Part shown: piece by piece, positions 8,301 to 16,302 of the stretch
How positions within the stretch are numbered: the stretch's first letter is position 1
Layout: each line of letters starts with the position of its first letter
From: Bradyrhizobium sp. WD16
GTDB lineage: Bacteria > Pseudomonadota > Alphaproteobacteria > Rhizobiales > Xanthobacteraceae
Direction: 5' to 3'
NCBI RefSeq assembly: GCF_024181725.1
Contig: NZ_CP028908.1
Location: 62,001 to 126,000, forward strand
DNA: 64,000 nucleotides
Notes under the pieces: generated by a model
Seen by the model: only the letters and a program-made list of their open reading frames with translations
What the model was told of the DNA's origin: nothing
The model's database searches: none
Translations under genes and position numbers: made by a program

Positions 8301-11300
8301 GAGGTGGTGCAATTGCACTTGGGCTTGCGTCCAGGCGAGCGCGGCGGCGCGCTCGAAGGCGCCGACATCGTGGTGCTTGTCGGCAAGATCGAGGATCTCC
8401 TGGCGTGAGGAGGCGACCATCGTCCAGAAGTCGATTCGGGCCGTCGCGCCCGGCGCGATCCGCACCCGGCGGCGCAGGGCAAAGATCGGATCGAGCACCG
8501 CACCGGTCGAGCCGGAGAGAGGCCGGCCGCCCATCACTGCGCCCGGTGCGCGAATGCTGCCGCCGCGCCCCAGGAACCGCGCACGATCGGTCTCGAACTC
8601 GCGCTGGCCCGCCGCCATGCCGTCGACAACCGCCAGGTGCGCAGCCCATACCTGCGGTTCCGTGGGCGCCCGCCGCCGCCTCGTCGCCAATACGGCGCCG
8701 AGGCCGGCGAGATGCTCGGTCTCGATGAACAGTTTCGAGAATGCCGGGTGTGCCGCGTCTGCGGCCTGTGACGCCAGAACCAGTTCGACATAGGACGTCA
8801 CCTCGATCTCGCGCGGTTGGTCGCCGAGGTTGGCGATGGTCACGCGGCGCACTTCCGCATCGTCTTCGGCGGAAACCAGCACCTCCAGATTGGTCACCAG
8901 CGCCCCGTCCCGACGCGTGTACGCGGCGCGATCCTCGTTGTAGGTGACCTCGTACGCTTCAGGCTCGATCCCGATCGGCTGGTAGGTCGCCGACCAGACC
9001 TCGTCGCTCGCGATGTCCCTCAAGAAGATGTACGAGCCCCAGTCGTCGCAGGTGGCGTCCTCTCGCCAGCGCGTCACAGCCAGGTCGCGCCAGGCGCTGT
9101 AGCCGGACCCGGCCGCCGTAAGCATCACGGAGTAGCGGCCGTTCGACAACAGCTGCGTGGCCGGCGCAGCGCTGTACGGGCTGGCCTTTCGCCAGGTGCC
9201 GGGTCCTTCGATCTCGCGGATCCTGGCCGCCGACATCACATCCGAGACCAACGGCGGAGTGGCCGTGACCTCGCGCGGCACGCGCTCCTGCAGAAGCAAC
9301 TCGGTCGCTTCCACGATCGGCTCGGCATGGAAACGGTTTCGCATCAAGCCGTCCAGCAGGGCATCGGCGATCGCGGTGATCGTCATGCCTTGGTGGTGGG
9401 CCATGAAAGCGCGCACAATGGCGACGCGATCTCCGTCCGGGATCCGGGCTCGCGTGAAGTCCAGCGCCTCGTAGAAACCGTAACGGCCGCGGGCGCCGAG
9501 GGACTCGAGCCGCTCGAAGTTCCTTACTGCGGCCTGAGGATCGACCATGCACGCCAGAGCGGTGGCGTAGGGAGCGACCACCGCATTGTCCGCCAGCCCT
9601 CTCTTCAGGCCGAGACCCGGAATGCCGAAGTTGGAGTATTGGTACGTGAACTCCAGATCTTGCGCGTTGTAGGCGGACTCCGACACGCCCCAGGGCGCCC
9701 GCATCGTCGTTCCATACTCGATCTGGCGGCGGACGATCAGCCGATTGGTCTGCTCGATCAGGCTCTCGGCCGGCGCCCTCATGACGATGGAAGGCATCAG
9801 GTACTCGAACATCGAACCCGACCACGAGATCAGTGCCGCGCCGTTTGCGACCGCGGTCACCGCTCGGCCCAGCCGGAACCAATGCCGCGCCGGTGCGTCC
9901 CGCTTGGCGATGGCGAAGAAGCTTGCGAGCCTCGCCTCCGAGGCGAGAAGGTCATAACAACGCGGATCGAGCTCTCCCTCGGATGCCCGATATCCGATCG
10001 ACAGCAGCAGCCGGTCGGGGTCGAGCAGAAAGTCGAACTCCATCGACAGCGCCGTCGACCGCGCCGCCTCCTCCAGCGCCTTCAGCCGCGGCTCCAGCGC
10101 GGCTGCGCTGGTCGCGCGAAGATCGCGCCGGTGACTTTCTATGCAGGCACCGGCTGCATCCGCCCAGAACTGCAGGTCCGCGCCCGCCTGGTCGCTTTCT
10201 TCGAGAACGGTCTGATGGACGACGTCGGCCAGGGTCGCGGCCTGTTCGGAAAGGTCCGCAAACCGCCGTTCGATATCGATGCCGTCGGCGCTCGCCTGAA
10301 GCAGGCCGCAAGCCAGCCGTCCGATCTCGTCATCGAGCCGCCGCCATGACACCGCCTGGGACTTGCGCAGGTCGCGCAACCGGCGCGCCTCGTCCCGAAC
10401 GAGGTCGAGGGCATCCGCCACGCCCTGGAGGCGCTGCTGCTCCGCCACGGCCGAGGTGCGCCATTCACGGCAGGCGTTGGCGAGCGCGATCAGGTGTCCG
10501 GCGAGGTTCCCGCTGTCGACCGAGGACACGTATTGCGGATCGAGCGGGCGCAGGTCACGGGTATCGTACCAATTGAAGAAGTGGCCCCGGTGCTTCGCCA
10601 GCCGATCCATGGTCGCGAGCGTCGCCTCGAGCCGCTCCACGGCCTCGATGGTCCCGATCCATCCGAAGTCCCGCGCGCACGCGACCGACAACAGATAGAG
10701 GCCGATGTTGGTCGGCGATGTGCGATGGGCCAGCACGAACGCCGGAGCTTCCTGCAAATTGTCCGGCGGAAGCATGTTGTCGGTCGGTGTGACCGAGGCT
10801 TGGAAGAAGCGCCATGTCCTTCGGGCTATCCGGCGTAGACTGGCCGCGTCGGCCACGGCCAGCGGGCGCCGGCCCAAGACCCGGGGCGACAGGCTCGCCC
10901 AAAGGGCGACGATCGGAGAGGCGAACCAGGCGCCGGCGAACACGGCGGCCAAGGGCCAGGTTTGTCGTCCCCAGAACAGGGCCACGCCCATGGCCACGGC
11001 GCCGATGACCAGGGCCCCCGACATTCGCCGGTAGAAGCCCGGCATGCGTGGACGCGGCCCGGACGCGGCGTGGGCCGCGGGGACCCATTCGAGAAGGTTG
11101 CGGCGCGTAACCGCGAGCCGTACCAGGGTGCGAACGATTGCGTCCCCCATCAGCCAGGCCTGGTGCGCCAGGAAGACGACCATCAGGCCGGACTGGACAA
11201 GCGCGAGGCGCAGGTCCTCGCCCAGCGCCTGGACATGGCTGCGCAGCGTCACGCCGGGACGGCGCGGCGCGATCTCCGCGATCACGGGAATAAGCGGCGG

Positions 11301-13919
11301 CAGCACCATCGTCGACAGAACGAAGACCGTCCAGACCGCCGCTTCTTCAAGCGGCATCGCCCATCCTGCGATCAGCGCCGCGACAGTCGCCGGTGCAGCC
11401 AGCGACCGCCGCAGGTTATCGAGCATCTTCCAGCGGCCGATCGCGGGAACCGCCGACATCGGCCGATGATCGGGCCGACTGGGCCCACGTCCGAAGAGCC
11501 AGGGCAGCAGCTGCCAATCGCCACGCGCCCAGCGGTGGTGACGAACAGCGGCAACGTCGTAGCGAGGCGGAAAATCCTCCACCACCTCGACATCGGAGGC
11601 CAGGCCGGCGCGGGCGAATATCCCCTCGAACAGATCATGGCTGAGGAGCGTCGACTCGGGCACGCGTCCGTGCAGCGCCGCTTCGAAGGCGTCTACGTCG
11701 TAGATGCCCTTGCCCGTATAGGAGCCTTCACCGAAGAGGTCCTGGTACACGTCCGAGACCGCTGCGGCGTAGGGATCTATGCCGGTTGCGCGGGAGAACA
11801 CGCGCAGGAAGAGCGAACCTTCGCGTCCCACCGGCAGGGCCGGCGTAACCCTCGGCTGCAGGATACCGTAGCCTTCGACGACTCGCCCCAGATCTGCGTC
11901 GAAGCGCGGCCGGTTGAGAGGATGCGCCATCTTGCCGATGAGCCGTCCGACCGTCTCGCGCGGCAGCCGCGTGTCCGCATCGAGCGTAATGACGTAGCGC
12001 ACGTTATCGGGCACGGTCGAGGGCGCCACGAATGTGGTGTCCTTGGCGCCTCGCAGCAGCCGATTGAGCTCGCACAGCTTCCCGCGCTTTCGCTCCCACC
12101 CCATACAGCAGCCTTCGCTCTCGCTCCACACGCGCCGCCGATGCAGCAGCAGGAAGCGCTCGCCCCCCGGGGCGGGTCCGTAGCGTTGGTTCAGCCTCGC
12201 GATGCGCTGTTTCGCGGCAGTCAGCAGCTCATCGTCACCGTCCTCGCGCTCGCTTGGCGCATCGCGCCAATCGGACAGCAGTGCGAAATGAAGATCACCC
12301 TGAGCGCTTGCCAGGTAGTGGATCTCGAGCCTGCCGATCTGTTCCTCGATTTCCTTGAGCGAGGTCAGCAACGTCGGCACGGCGACAAGAGTGCGCAGGT
12401 CCGCGGTGACACCGCCACGCAGTTCGAGCGCCGGCAGCAAGGTGGCGCGGAAGCCTCGGGTGACGAGGTAGTTGACGAACGCAACGGCCAGGTCGATCGC
12501 CGGGACGATTCCGAGAATCCCGAGCAACAGCAGCCATTTCCACCCCAGGCCGCCCGATGCGGCGACGGACAACGGGACGGCCAGCAGGCCGGCTGCGACC
12601 ATCGCGCCGGAGCCGACATAGCCGCCGATTCCCAGCGCGCGATAGGCTCGCCGCGGCCAGCTCAGCGGAGAGGGCCTGAAACCGATCGCCACTTCGAACC
12701 CGGCCCGCCCGCCCGCGAAAAGATAGTAACCGGGATCTGTCAGGCGGAGGTCGCCGTCATCGGCACGCGCCTCGGACGCGTGCCTCGCCTTGTCCACCGC
12801 CGCGTGGGCAATCTCCAATTCGGTGAGCTCACAGCCGCGAGCGAGGTGTTCGACCGCGTCGCGATAGAGATTGCGCGACGGGAAATCCATGTGTTCGAAG
12901 GCGCTGCCGGCCTTGAAGACGTCATCGACCAGGCTGACGCGCTCGAACAGCTCCGTCCAATCGACATCGGTGATGAGGCGCATGCTGGTGATGATGTTTC
13001 GCACCGTGACGGTGCCGGCGACCTGCCTCTGGTGCTCGCCGCGGACGACGGCTTCGGCGGTCGTTCCCTGCCGGGCCAGTTGCGCGTCGAGCCACTCCAA
13101 CGCCGGCGCGATGCCGGGATCCTGGTCGCGCAAGCGATGGACCAGCTGCATGAGAAAACTGTCTGGGAACGTTGTCTCCGGATGCGGCGGAAGCACGGCG
13201 CCGGCTGGTTCGACGACGCGGCCGCCAGCCCCCAGCAACCGGTCCGCCACGATATCCGCGGCGCCGCGCCCGGCCCGGCTGTCGACGATGCGCTCGGCGA
13301 TCCGCCTGAGGTTCTCGACGAGCACGATGCGCAGGGTGGTCGCCACCGCCCACAGTTCGCCGATACTCAGCGGCTGCACGTCCTGATAGGCGCGCAGGTA
13401 GCGGCGTAGCACCTCCGGGTCGAAGAGGCTGTCGGTGTGGGCCACGTACGCCCACGCCACGCCGAGCACCCGCGGATACCCCGCGAAGGGTCCGCCGGCG
13501 AGCTTCGGCAGCTGCCGATAGTAGCCGGCCGGCAGATCCACCCGCACCTCGCGGATCTGCTTCTCCACCACGTGAAAGTTGTCGATCAGCCACTCGGCCG
13601 TCGGGGTGATGGCCGCCCCCGCATCGACAGCCTTGGCGACGTCGCGGTAGGCCGCCAGAAGCACAGCCTCGTTGTCGGCAAGCCTTGCCGTCAATGACGG
13701 GCCCTTGACGTGGTAGGGCACCACCGCTTGTGCGGAGGCAAGGCTGCGGGCGTGTTCTTCAAGCCGCTCGACGCTGAAGAGCTCGGACCGGATGGGAGCT
13801 CCGTCGTCCCACGGCGGGGACGATCCACGTGTCCCCAGCCATCGTCGAAACCGCAAGCTCAGCGCACGCTTGAGGCGAGGTCTGCGCCGGCCCGCGAAGT
13901 CATCGATCTCGACACGCAT
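5319..13919 (-). CDS. ndvB: Cyclic beta-1,2-glucan synthase
   Basis: A giant 2866-aa inner-membrane enzyme (family norm about 2800-2850) that primes, elongates and cyclises beta-1,2-glucan from UDP-glucose for the periplasm, needed for osmotic adaptation and host interaction in rhizobia. Order: N-terminal cytoplasmic part; hydrophobic segments around 430-485; a GT84 glycosyltransferase domain with DADTRLPRETVG near 647 and the processive RHHRWARGDWQLLPW motif near 798; more membrane segments about 830-1050; a glucoamylase-like domain; then two GH94 phosphorylase-like regions, with GGGDWNDGMN (catalytic Asp) near 2540. The C-terminus runs into a C repeat, which supplies the TAG stop. No ndvA-type exporter is next to it in this window. 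Long open frames on the opposite strand are codon-bias shadows. Confidence 0.96.
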   Translation of the reverse strand: MRVEIDDFAGRRRPRLKRALSLRFRRWLGTRGSSPPWDDGAPIRSELFSVERLEEHARSLASAQAVVPYHVKGPSLTARLADNEAVLLAAYRDVAKAVDAGAAITPTAEWLIDNFHVVEKQIREVRVDLPAGYYRQLPKLAGGPFAGYPRVLGVAWAYVAHTDSLFDPEVLRRYLRAYQDVQPLSIGELWAVATTLRIVLVENLRRIAERIVDSRAGRGAADIVADRLLGAGGRVVEPAGAVLPPHPETTFPDSFLMQLVHRLRDQDPGIAPALEWLDAQLARQGTTAEAVVRGEHQRQVAGTVTVRNIITSMRLITDVDWTELFERVSLVDDVFKAGSAFEHMDFPSRNLYRDAVEHLARGCELTELEIAHAAVDKARHASEARADDGDLRLTDPGYYLFAGGRAGFEVAIGFRPSPLSWPRRAYRALGIGGYVGSGAMVAAGLLAVPLSVAASGGLGWKWLLLLGILGIVPAIDLAVAFVNYLVTRGFRATLLPALELRGGVTADLRTLVAVPTLLTSLKEIEEQIGRLEIHYLASAQGDLHFALLSDWRDAPSEREDGDDELLTAAKQRIARLNQRYGPAPGGERFLLLHRRRVWSESEGCCMGWERKRGKLCELNRLLRGAKDTTFVAPSTVPDNVRYVITLDADTRLPRETVGRLIGKMAHPLNRPRFDADLGRVVEGYGILQPRVTPALPVGREGSLFLRVFSRATGIDPYAAAVSDVYQDLFGEGSYTGKGIYDVDAFEAALHGRVPESTLLSHDLFEGIFARAGLASDVEVVEDFPPRYDVAAVRHHRWARGDWQLLPWLFGRGPSRPDHRPMSAVPAIGRWKMLDNLRRSLAAPATVAALIAGWAMPLEEAAVWTVFVLSTMVLPPLIPVIAEIAPRRPGVTLRSHVQALGEDLRLALVQSGLMVVFLAHQAWLMGDAIVRTLVRLAVTRRNLLEWVPAAHAASGPRPRMPGFYRRMSGALVIGAVAMGVALFWGRQTWPLAAVFAGAWFASPIVALWASLSPRVLGRRPLAVADAASLRRIARRTWRFFQASVTPTDNMLPPDNLQEAPAFVLAHRTSPTNIGLYLLSVACARDFGWIGTIEAVERLEATLATMDRLAKHRGHFFNWYDTRDLRPLDPQYVSSVDSGNLAGHLIALANACREWRTSAVAEQQRLQGVADALDLVRDEARRLRDLRKSQAVSWRRLDDEIGRLACGLLQASADGIDIERRFADLSEQAATLADVVHQTVLEESDQAGADLQFWADAAGACIESHRRDLRATSAAALEPRLKALEEAARSTALSMEFDFLLDPDRLLLSIGYRASEGELDPRCYDLLASEARLASFFAIAKRDAPARHWFRLGRAVTAVANGAALISWSGSMFEYLMPSIVMRAPAESLIEQTNRLIVRRQIEYGTTMRAPWGVSESAYNAQDLEFTYQYSNFGIPGLGLKRGLADNAVVAPYATALACMVDPQAAVRNFERLESLGARGRYGFYEALDFTRARIPDGDRVAIVRAFMAHHQGMTITAIADALLDGLMRNRFHAEPIVEATELLLQERVPREVTATPPLVSDVMSAARIREIEGPGTWRKASPYSAAPATQLLSNGRYSVMLTAAGSGYSAWRDLAVTRWREDATCDDWGSYIFLRDIASDEVWSATYQPIGIEPEAYEVTYNEDRAAYTRRDGALVTNLEVLVSAEDDAEVRRVTIANLGDQPREIEVTSYVELVLASQAADAAHPAFSKLFIETEHLAGLGAVLATRRRRAPTEPQVWAAHLAVVDGMAAGQREFETDRARFLGRGGSIRAPGAVMGGRPLSGSTGAVLDPIFALRRRVRIAPGATARIDFWTMVASSRQEILDLADKHHDVGAFERAAALAWTQAQVQLHHLGVTRGEAGHYQRLAGHLIYAAPGLRAPSEAIESGSGGQPGLWGMGISGDLPIILVRISDLDQLDVAREALQAVEYWRMKRLAVDLVIINELASSYVQDLQSALETMVRASQSRARIGEDGPPGHTFMLRSDLTSPSAVGLLASVARIILVGARGRLADQLQRAPEARPLPRVTAPRALPASELQISRRPPGVEYFNSLGGFAEGGREYVTVLGPGQSTPVPWINVIANPDFGFLVSAEGGGYAWSVNSREHQLTPWSNDPVTDQPGQAFYLRDEETGRLWSPTALPIRDEAATYSARHGWGYSRFEHTSQGIDAELLEYVPLADPVKISRLRMRNLSSRTRRLSVTAYVEWVLGASRGAAAPSITTRIDPDSGAMLANNLWNPAFARRCAFADLAGRQTSWTGDRREFIGRNGALAWPAALINGTSLSGRVGSGVDPCAALQTTVEIAPNGVAEIVFFLGDAQDEAEARSLIARYRRSDLDAVLTEVRGFWDEIAGAVQVKTPDRSMDIMLNGWLAYQTLACRVWARSGFYQASGAYGFRDQLQDCMALATIRPSITREHLLRTASRQFVEGDVQHWWLPHSGQGVRTRISDDRVWLAYAVAHYVRVAADPLVLDEVVPFLTGQTLEPGESDSFFQPTVSNESGSLYEHCARALDASLAVGSHGLPLIGGGDWNDGMNRVGEGGRGESVWLGWLLHATLDVFATIADGRGDAARAANWRKHMQALTTGLESEAWDGDWYRRGWFDDGTPLGSATNDECRIDSISQSWAVISGAAQPDRAAQGMRALDRELILHHHGLALLFTPPFDRSALDPGYIKGYPPGVRENGGQYTHAALWSVMAFAGLGDGDKAAALFWILNPINHARTRIDMHRYKVEPYVVAADVYAAPGHVGRGGWTWYTGSAGWMQRAGIECILGLRIEGSVLRLDPCIPKSWPRFEIRLRHGSSRYEILVENPQSVQRGVAAAELDGARIAARPLAVPLEDDGAIHRLRVRLG

Positions 13920-14015
13920 GGTCGTGCGGCCCCTTCAACGTGGACCTGGCCGCCGGCCAGTCAGCGTCCCACACTCCCACCATTCGTCGGGAGCGGCCTC
14001 AAGCCGGGACGGATC

Positions 14016-14291
14016 TCATGGCCGCTTTCCGACGTTCGTGTCCGGAAGATGCTGCGGCTGACTCACGAACCTGGGAAACAACATACCCGTGTCCGCTGTG
14101 TCCGCCAGCGGCTCGCTCGGGACGGCCCCCTCGACAATGACTTCGGCGCACTCGCCATGGCAGCGGATGGCGCGGGCCAGACAGTTTGCCTCGCGGATCG
14201 CCATATCTCTCGACCAGAACGGCGTCATCATGCGTTTATCCATCCGGATGGCCCAGCCGTACTGCTCTTTGACAACGCAGAATGTAATCAT
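14016..14291 (-). CDS. Small hypothetical protein, 91 aa, with repeat-derived tail
   Basis: GGGGAGGTGCG before ATG 14291 is a strong ribosome site. The first 55 residues (MITFCVVKEQYGWAIRMDKR... CAEVIVEG) have the look of a compact domain seen in many rhizobial hypotheticals; I know no function. The last 22 or so residues (FPRFVSQPQHLPDTNVGKRP) are the translation of an F repeat module, so the ancestral stop was lost and the repeat is now coding. A perfect FixK-type box lies 114 bp upstream, suggesting low-oxygen control. Confidence 0.65.
   Translation of the reverse strand: MITFCVVKEQYGWAIRMDKRMMTPFWSRDMAIREANCLARAIRCHGECAEVIVEGAVPSEPLADTADTGMLFPRFVSQPQHLPDTNVGKRP
14021..14089 (+). repeat. 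Degenerate F module
   Basis: CTTTCCGACGTTCGTGTCCG, then loop AAGATGCTGCGGCTGA, then CTCACGAACCTGGGAAAC. It matches the F modules at 58556 and 61862 with several substitutions and lacks clean CTAG ends. It overlaps the 3' part of the minus-strand small gene and is translated there. Confidence 0.7.
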
Positions 14292-14404
14292 CGCACCTCC
14301 CCGCGAATGGGCTGCACGGAATTACGTACTTCGCTACCTCACGATGTGGCGAGCGATCGGAACCGCAGATGAGTTTCATTCAACCGCGTGACGAACCGGC
14401 GGAG

Positions 14405-14418
14405 TTGATCTACATCAA
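14405..14418 (-). promoter_or_regulatory. Perfect FixK/FNR box
   Basis: TTGATCTACATCAA is an exact TTGAT-N4-ATCAA palindrome. It lies 114 bp upstream of the minus-strand small gene (start 14291). It also falls inside a possible 33-codon plus-strand frame (14369-14470), so a coding coincidence is possible. Confidence 0.45.
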
Positions 14419-14453
14419 ATGTTCCGGCGGCTCCGATGACGCCGGTGAAGGCC

Positions 14454-14853
14454 GCGCGTTTGGGATCTGACGCGCGTACGACGAATTCACTGCAATGCTG
14501 ATACGAGCGCCAGATCCACCGCGCTAGTGTGGCGTCTCGCAATTGCCTACCGCCTTTGCGGCAAGCCTCTCGCAGGCAATTGCGAGACATAAGCCACACT
14601 AGTGTCCTGTTTCCAACGTTCGTATCCCATTGCAGCAGGCGCTCATACGAACGTTGGAAACAAGGGGACACTAGCATCATTATGATTCTAGTGTGGTTTT
14701 GGATCTGACGCGCGTTCGAAGAACTCGCTGCAATACTGAGACGAGCGTCAGATCCACCACACTAGCATTTTGATTTTGCTAGTGTCCTTATGTCTCCGAA
14801 TTACCGTGCGAGCGTGAGGCAAATGGGGCGGCAATTCGGAGACAGGACACTAG
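14454..14853 (+). repeat. CTAG mosaic array 4: B-A-E-linker-B-linker-D
   Basis: The longest uninterrupted array: B (14454-14527), A (14524-14602), E (14599-14674, arms TTTCCAACGTTCGTAT / ATACGAACGTTGGAAA), linker CATCATTATGATT (14675-14687), B (14688-14765), linker CATTTTGATTTTG (14766-14778), D (14779-14853). Adjacent modules share a single CTAG. The E-linker-B part is the reverse complement of the B-linker-E part at 27741-27907. Its last CTAG gives the TAG stop of the minus-strand DUF4238 gene. Confidence 0.93.
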
Positions 14854-15716
14854 CGGGTCGAAAGCCACTTCGCGGCAAGCGGGCCGTGCTGCGCGTCGGC
14901 GGCATAAATGAACTTTGCCGCGAGCATGGCGAGGGCACGGTTCATGGTCTTCACGATGAACTTCGGCGGCAGGCCGAGCAGCTGTTTCTTCTTGTTGGGG
15001 TCAGGGGACGCATAGAAGGCAAGCTTCGGCCCGATCGGAACATAGATCAGGCAACGCGGGTGCCGGATCGACCGGAATGTCTTGTACGGTCGGTCGGCGG
15101 TGATCAGGCTGATGCCGGCCGCCGCGAGGTCCGCCACCCACCAATGCATGTCGAGAATGATCCGGTGATAGTCGGGATTGCGCATCAGCTCGCTGATGAT
15201 CATCAGGCCGTAATTGGCGGATACAAACCGCGACAGATGATCGTCATCGACGCCGCCCTCGAACGCGGCGTGAACATCGCCCTCCCCGGCCCATTCGGGA
15301 CATTGCTGCTTCGCCGTCGCGAAGGCCCTCTCCATCACGCTTCGGGTCGGGGTTTGCTTGATGTCCGCGACGGCTTCCGGATTGCGGATCGGCAGCGAGA
15401 CGATGAACTGCGACCATGCGCGCCGCTCGTCCGGCGTCAGGGTCAGCGCGCTCCTTGCCGCCGTCATTTTCCGAAGCGCGACAGACGCCCGGTTGTCGAC
15501 ATCGGCGGTCACTTCCGTTTCGACCGCCTGCCGCACGCTCTCGTGCAGATGCGCCAGCGTATAGAGGTTCTCCTCGAAGCCGGTTGATCGTGGCGCGATG
15601 CGGCCCTCGACGACGCGGCCGGGAACGCGCCGGTAATACACGACGCGCCCGTCGCTGGCGCACCACCCCGACAGATAGAACTGCGGAATGTAATGGTGCT
15701 TCTTCGGCTCGTTCAT
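14850..15716 (-). CDS. DUF4238 domain-containing protein
   Basis: A 288-aa protein beginning MNEPKKHHYIPQFYLSGWC, the hallmark N-terminus of DUF4238. The start at 15716 was chosen because this motif is always at the very N-terminus; an upstream ATG adds 24 unrelated residues. The central part contains FIVSLPIRNPEAV and DMHWWVADL, and the later part SLITADRPYKTF, which fits the family's conserved D-R-P segment. The function is unknown; the family is patchily distributed and often sits in variable regions, so a defence or mobile-element role has been suspected but is not shown. The stop TAG lies in the terminal CTAG of the D repeat. Confidence 0.8.
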   Translation of the reverse strand: MNEPKKHHYIPQFYLSGWCASDGRVVYYRRVPGRVVEGRIAPRSTGFEENLYTLAHLHESVRQAVETEVTADVDNRASVALRKMTAARSALTLTPDERRAWSQFIVSLPIRNPEAVADIKQTPTRSVMERAFATAKQQCPEWAGEGDVHAAFEGGVDDDHLSRFVSANYGLMIISELMRNPDYHRIILDMHWWVADLAAAGISLITADRPYKTFRSIRHPRCLIYVPIGPKLAFYASPDPNKKKQLLGLPPKFIVKTMNRALAMLAAKFIYAADAQHGPLAAKWLSTR

Positions 15717-15815
15717 GGCGGACCCGCGCTCCCGTCTGCCTTCGGGCCAGGCCGGCATCACCATCGCTATATTACGCATTTCCGGCACGGCTCGTCACTG
15801 TCCGCCGCCGGCGTG

Positions 15816-15963
15816 GTCAATGGCATGCGCCAGCGCCCGGGGACTCGTCAGCGCGACGATGCATGAAGGGCACATCCTGAAGATGCACCCGCCGCTGGTA
15901 TTCTCGTCCGACGATGCTAAGCTGCTCGTCGCCGCCCTCGACGAGGTGCTGACGGCGCTGTAG
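15816..15963 (+). pseudogene. Class-III aminotransferase C-terminal fragment
   Basis: The last 34 codons read MHEGHILKMHPPLVFSSDDA then LVAALDEVL, typical of the end of class-III PLP aminotransferases (the pattern G-N-x-LK-x-x-PPLVF). The preceding VNGMRQR is in another frame, showing a one-base frameshift around 15837. Nothing upstream continues it, because the DUF4238 gene begins on the other strand. It is a remnant. Confidence 0.6.
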
Positions 15964-16177
15964 CGGACCCCGCCTGCAGCCTGCCAGCGCGGACGCGCGG
16001 GCGCACGCTTCCGGGAGAATACATCGCCCATGGCCAGTGGCAGGGAAGTTTTGGTTGCCGAATCCGATCTCGACTGTCGCCGATGGTCTTTGCGGGTCGA
16101 TCACGGACTGGACGTTGCCCCCGTCCGGCGTCGTAAAGTCGACGCCGCATCGTCTGGAAATCCTCGCTGATGCCGGA

Positions 16178-16270
16178 GCGTTTTCCCGCGAAGTGGATAC
16201 CGGTTCGCGCGAAGAAAACGCGTCAGAACAAAACCTGGAGCCTCCGCTCCGATTCCATCGGAGCGGAGGC
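16178..16270 (+). repeat. C-G mosaic repeat
   Basis: C (16178-16235, GCGTTTTCCCGCGAAGTGGA then TACCGGTTCGCGCGAAG) is followed directly by G (16236-16270), a near-perfect hairpin GCCTCCGCTCCGATTCCATC / GGAGCGGAGGC. It sits 32 bp before the ABC operon, so it could lie in that operon's leader. Confidence 0.85.
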
Positions 16271-16302
16271 CCGACCAGCTCATCAACGGCACAGGAGGAC
16301 GC

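Noticed and set aside
8817-13409. Long plus-strand frames (510 and 815 codons) opposite ndvB
   Set aside because: Antisense frames produced by high GC; low-complexity composition and no ribosome sites. The minus-strand gene shows the complete family pattern.
14454-14853. CRISPR array
   Set aside because: The repeated units are inverted hairpins of several families in mixed orientation, with conserved and not unique spacers, and no cas genes are near.
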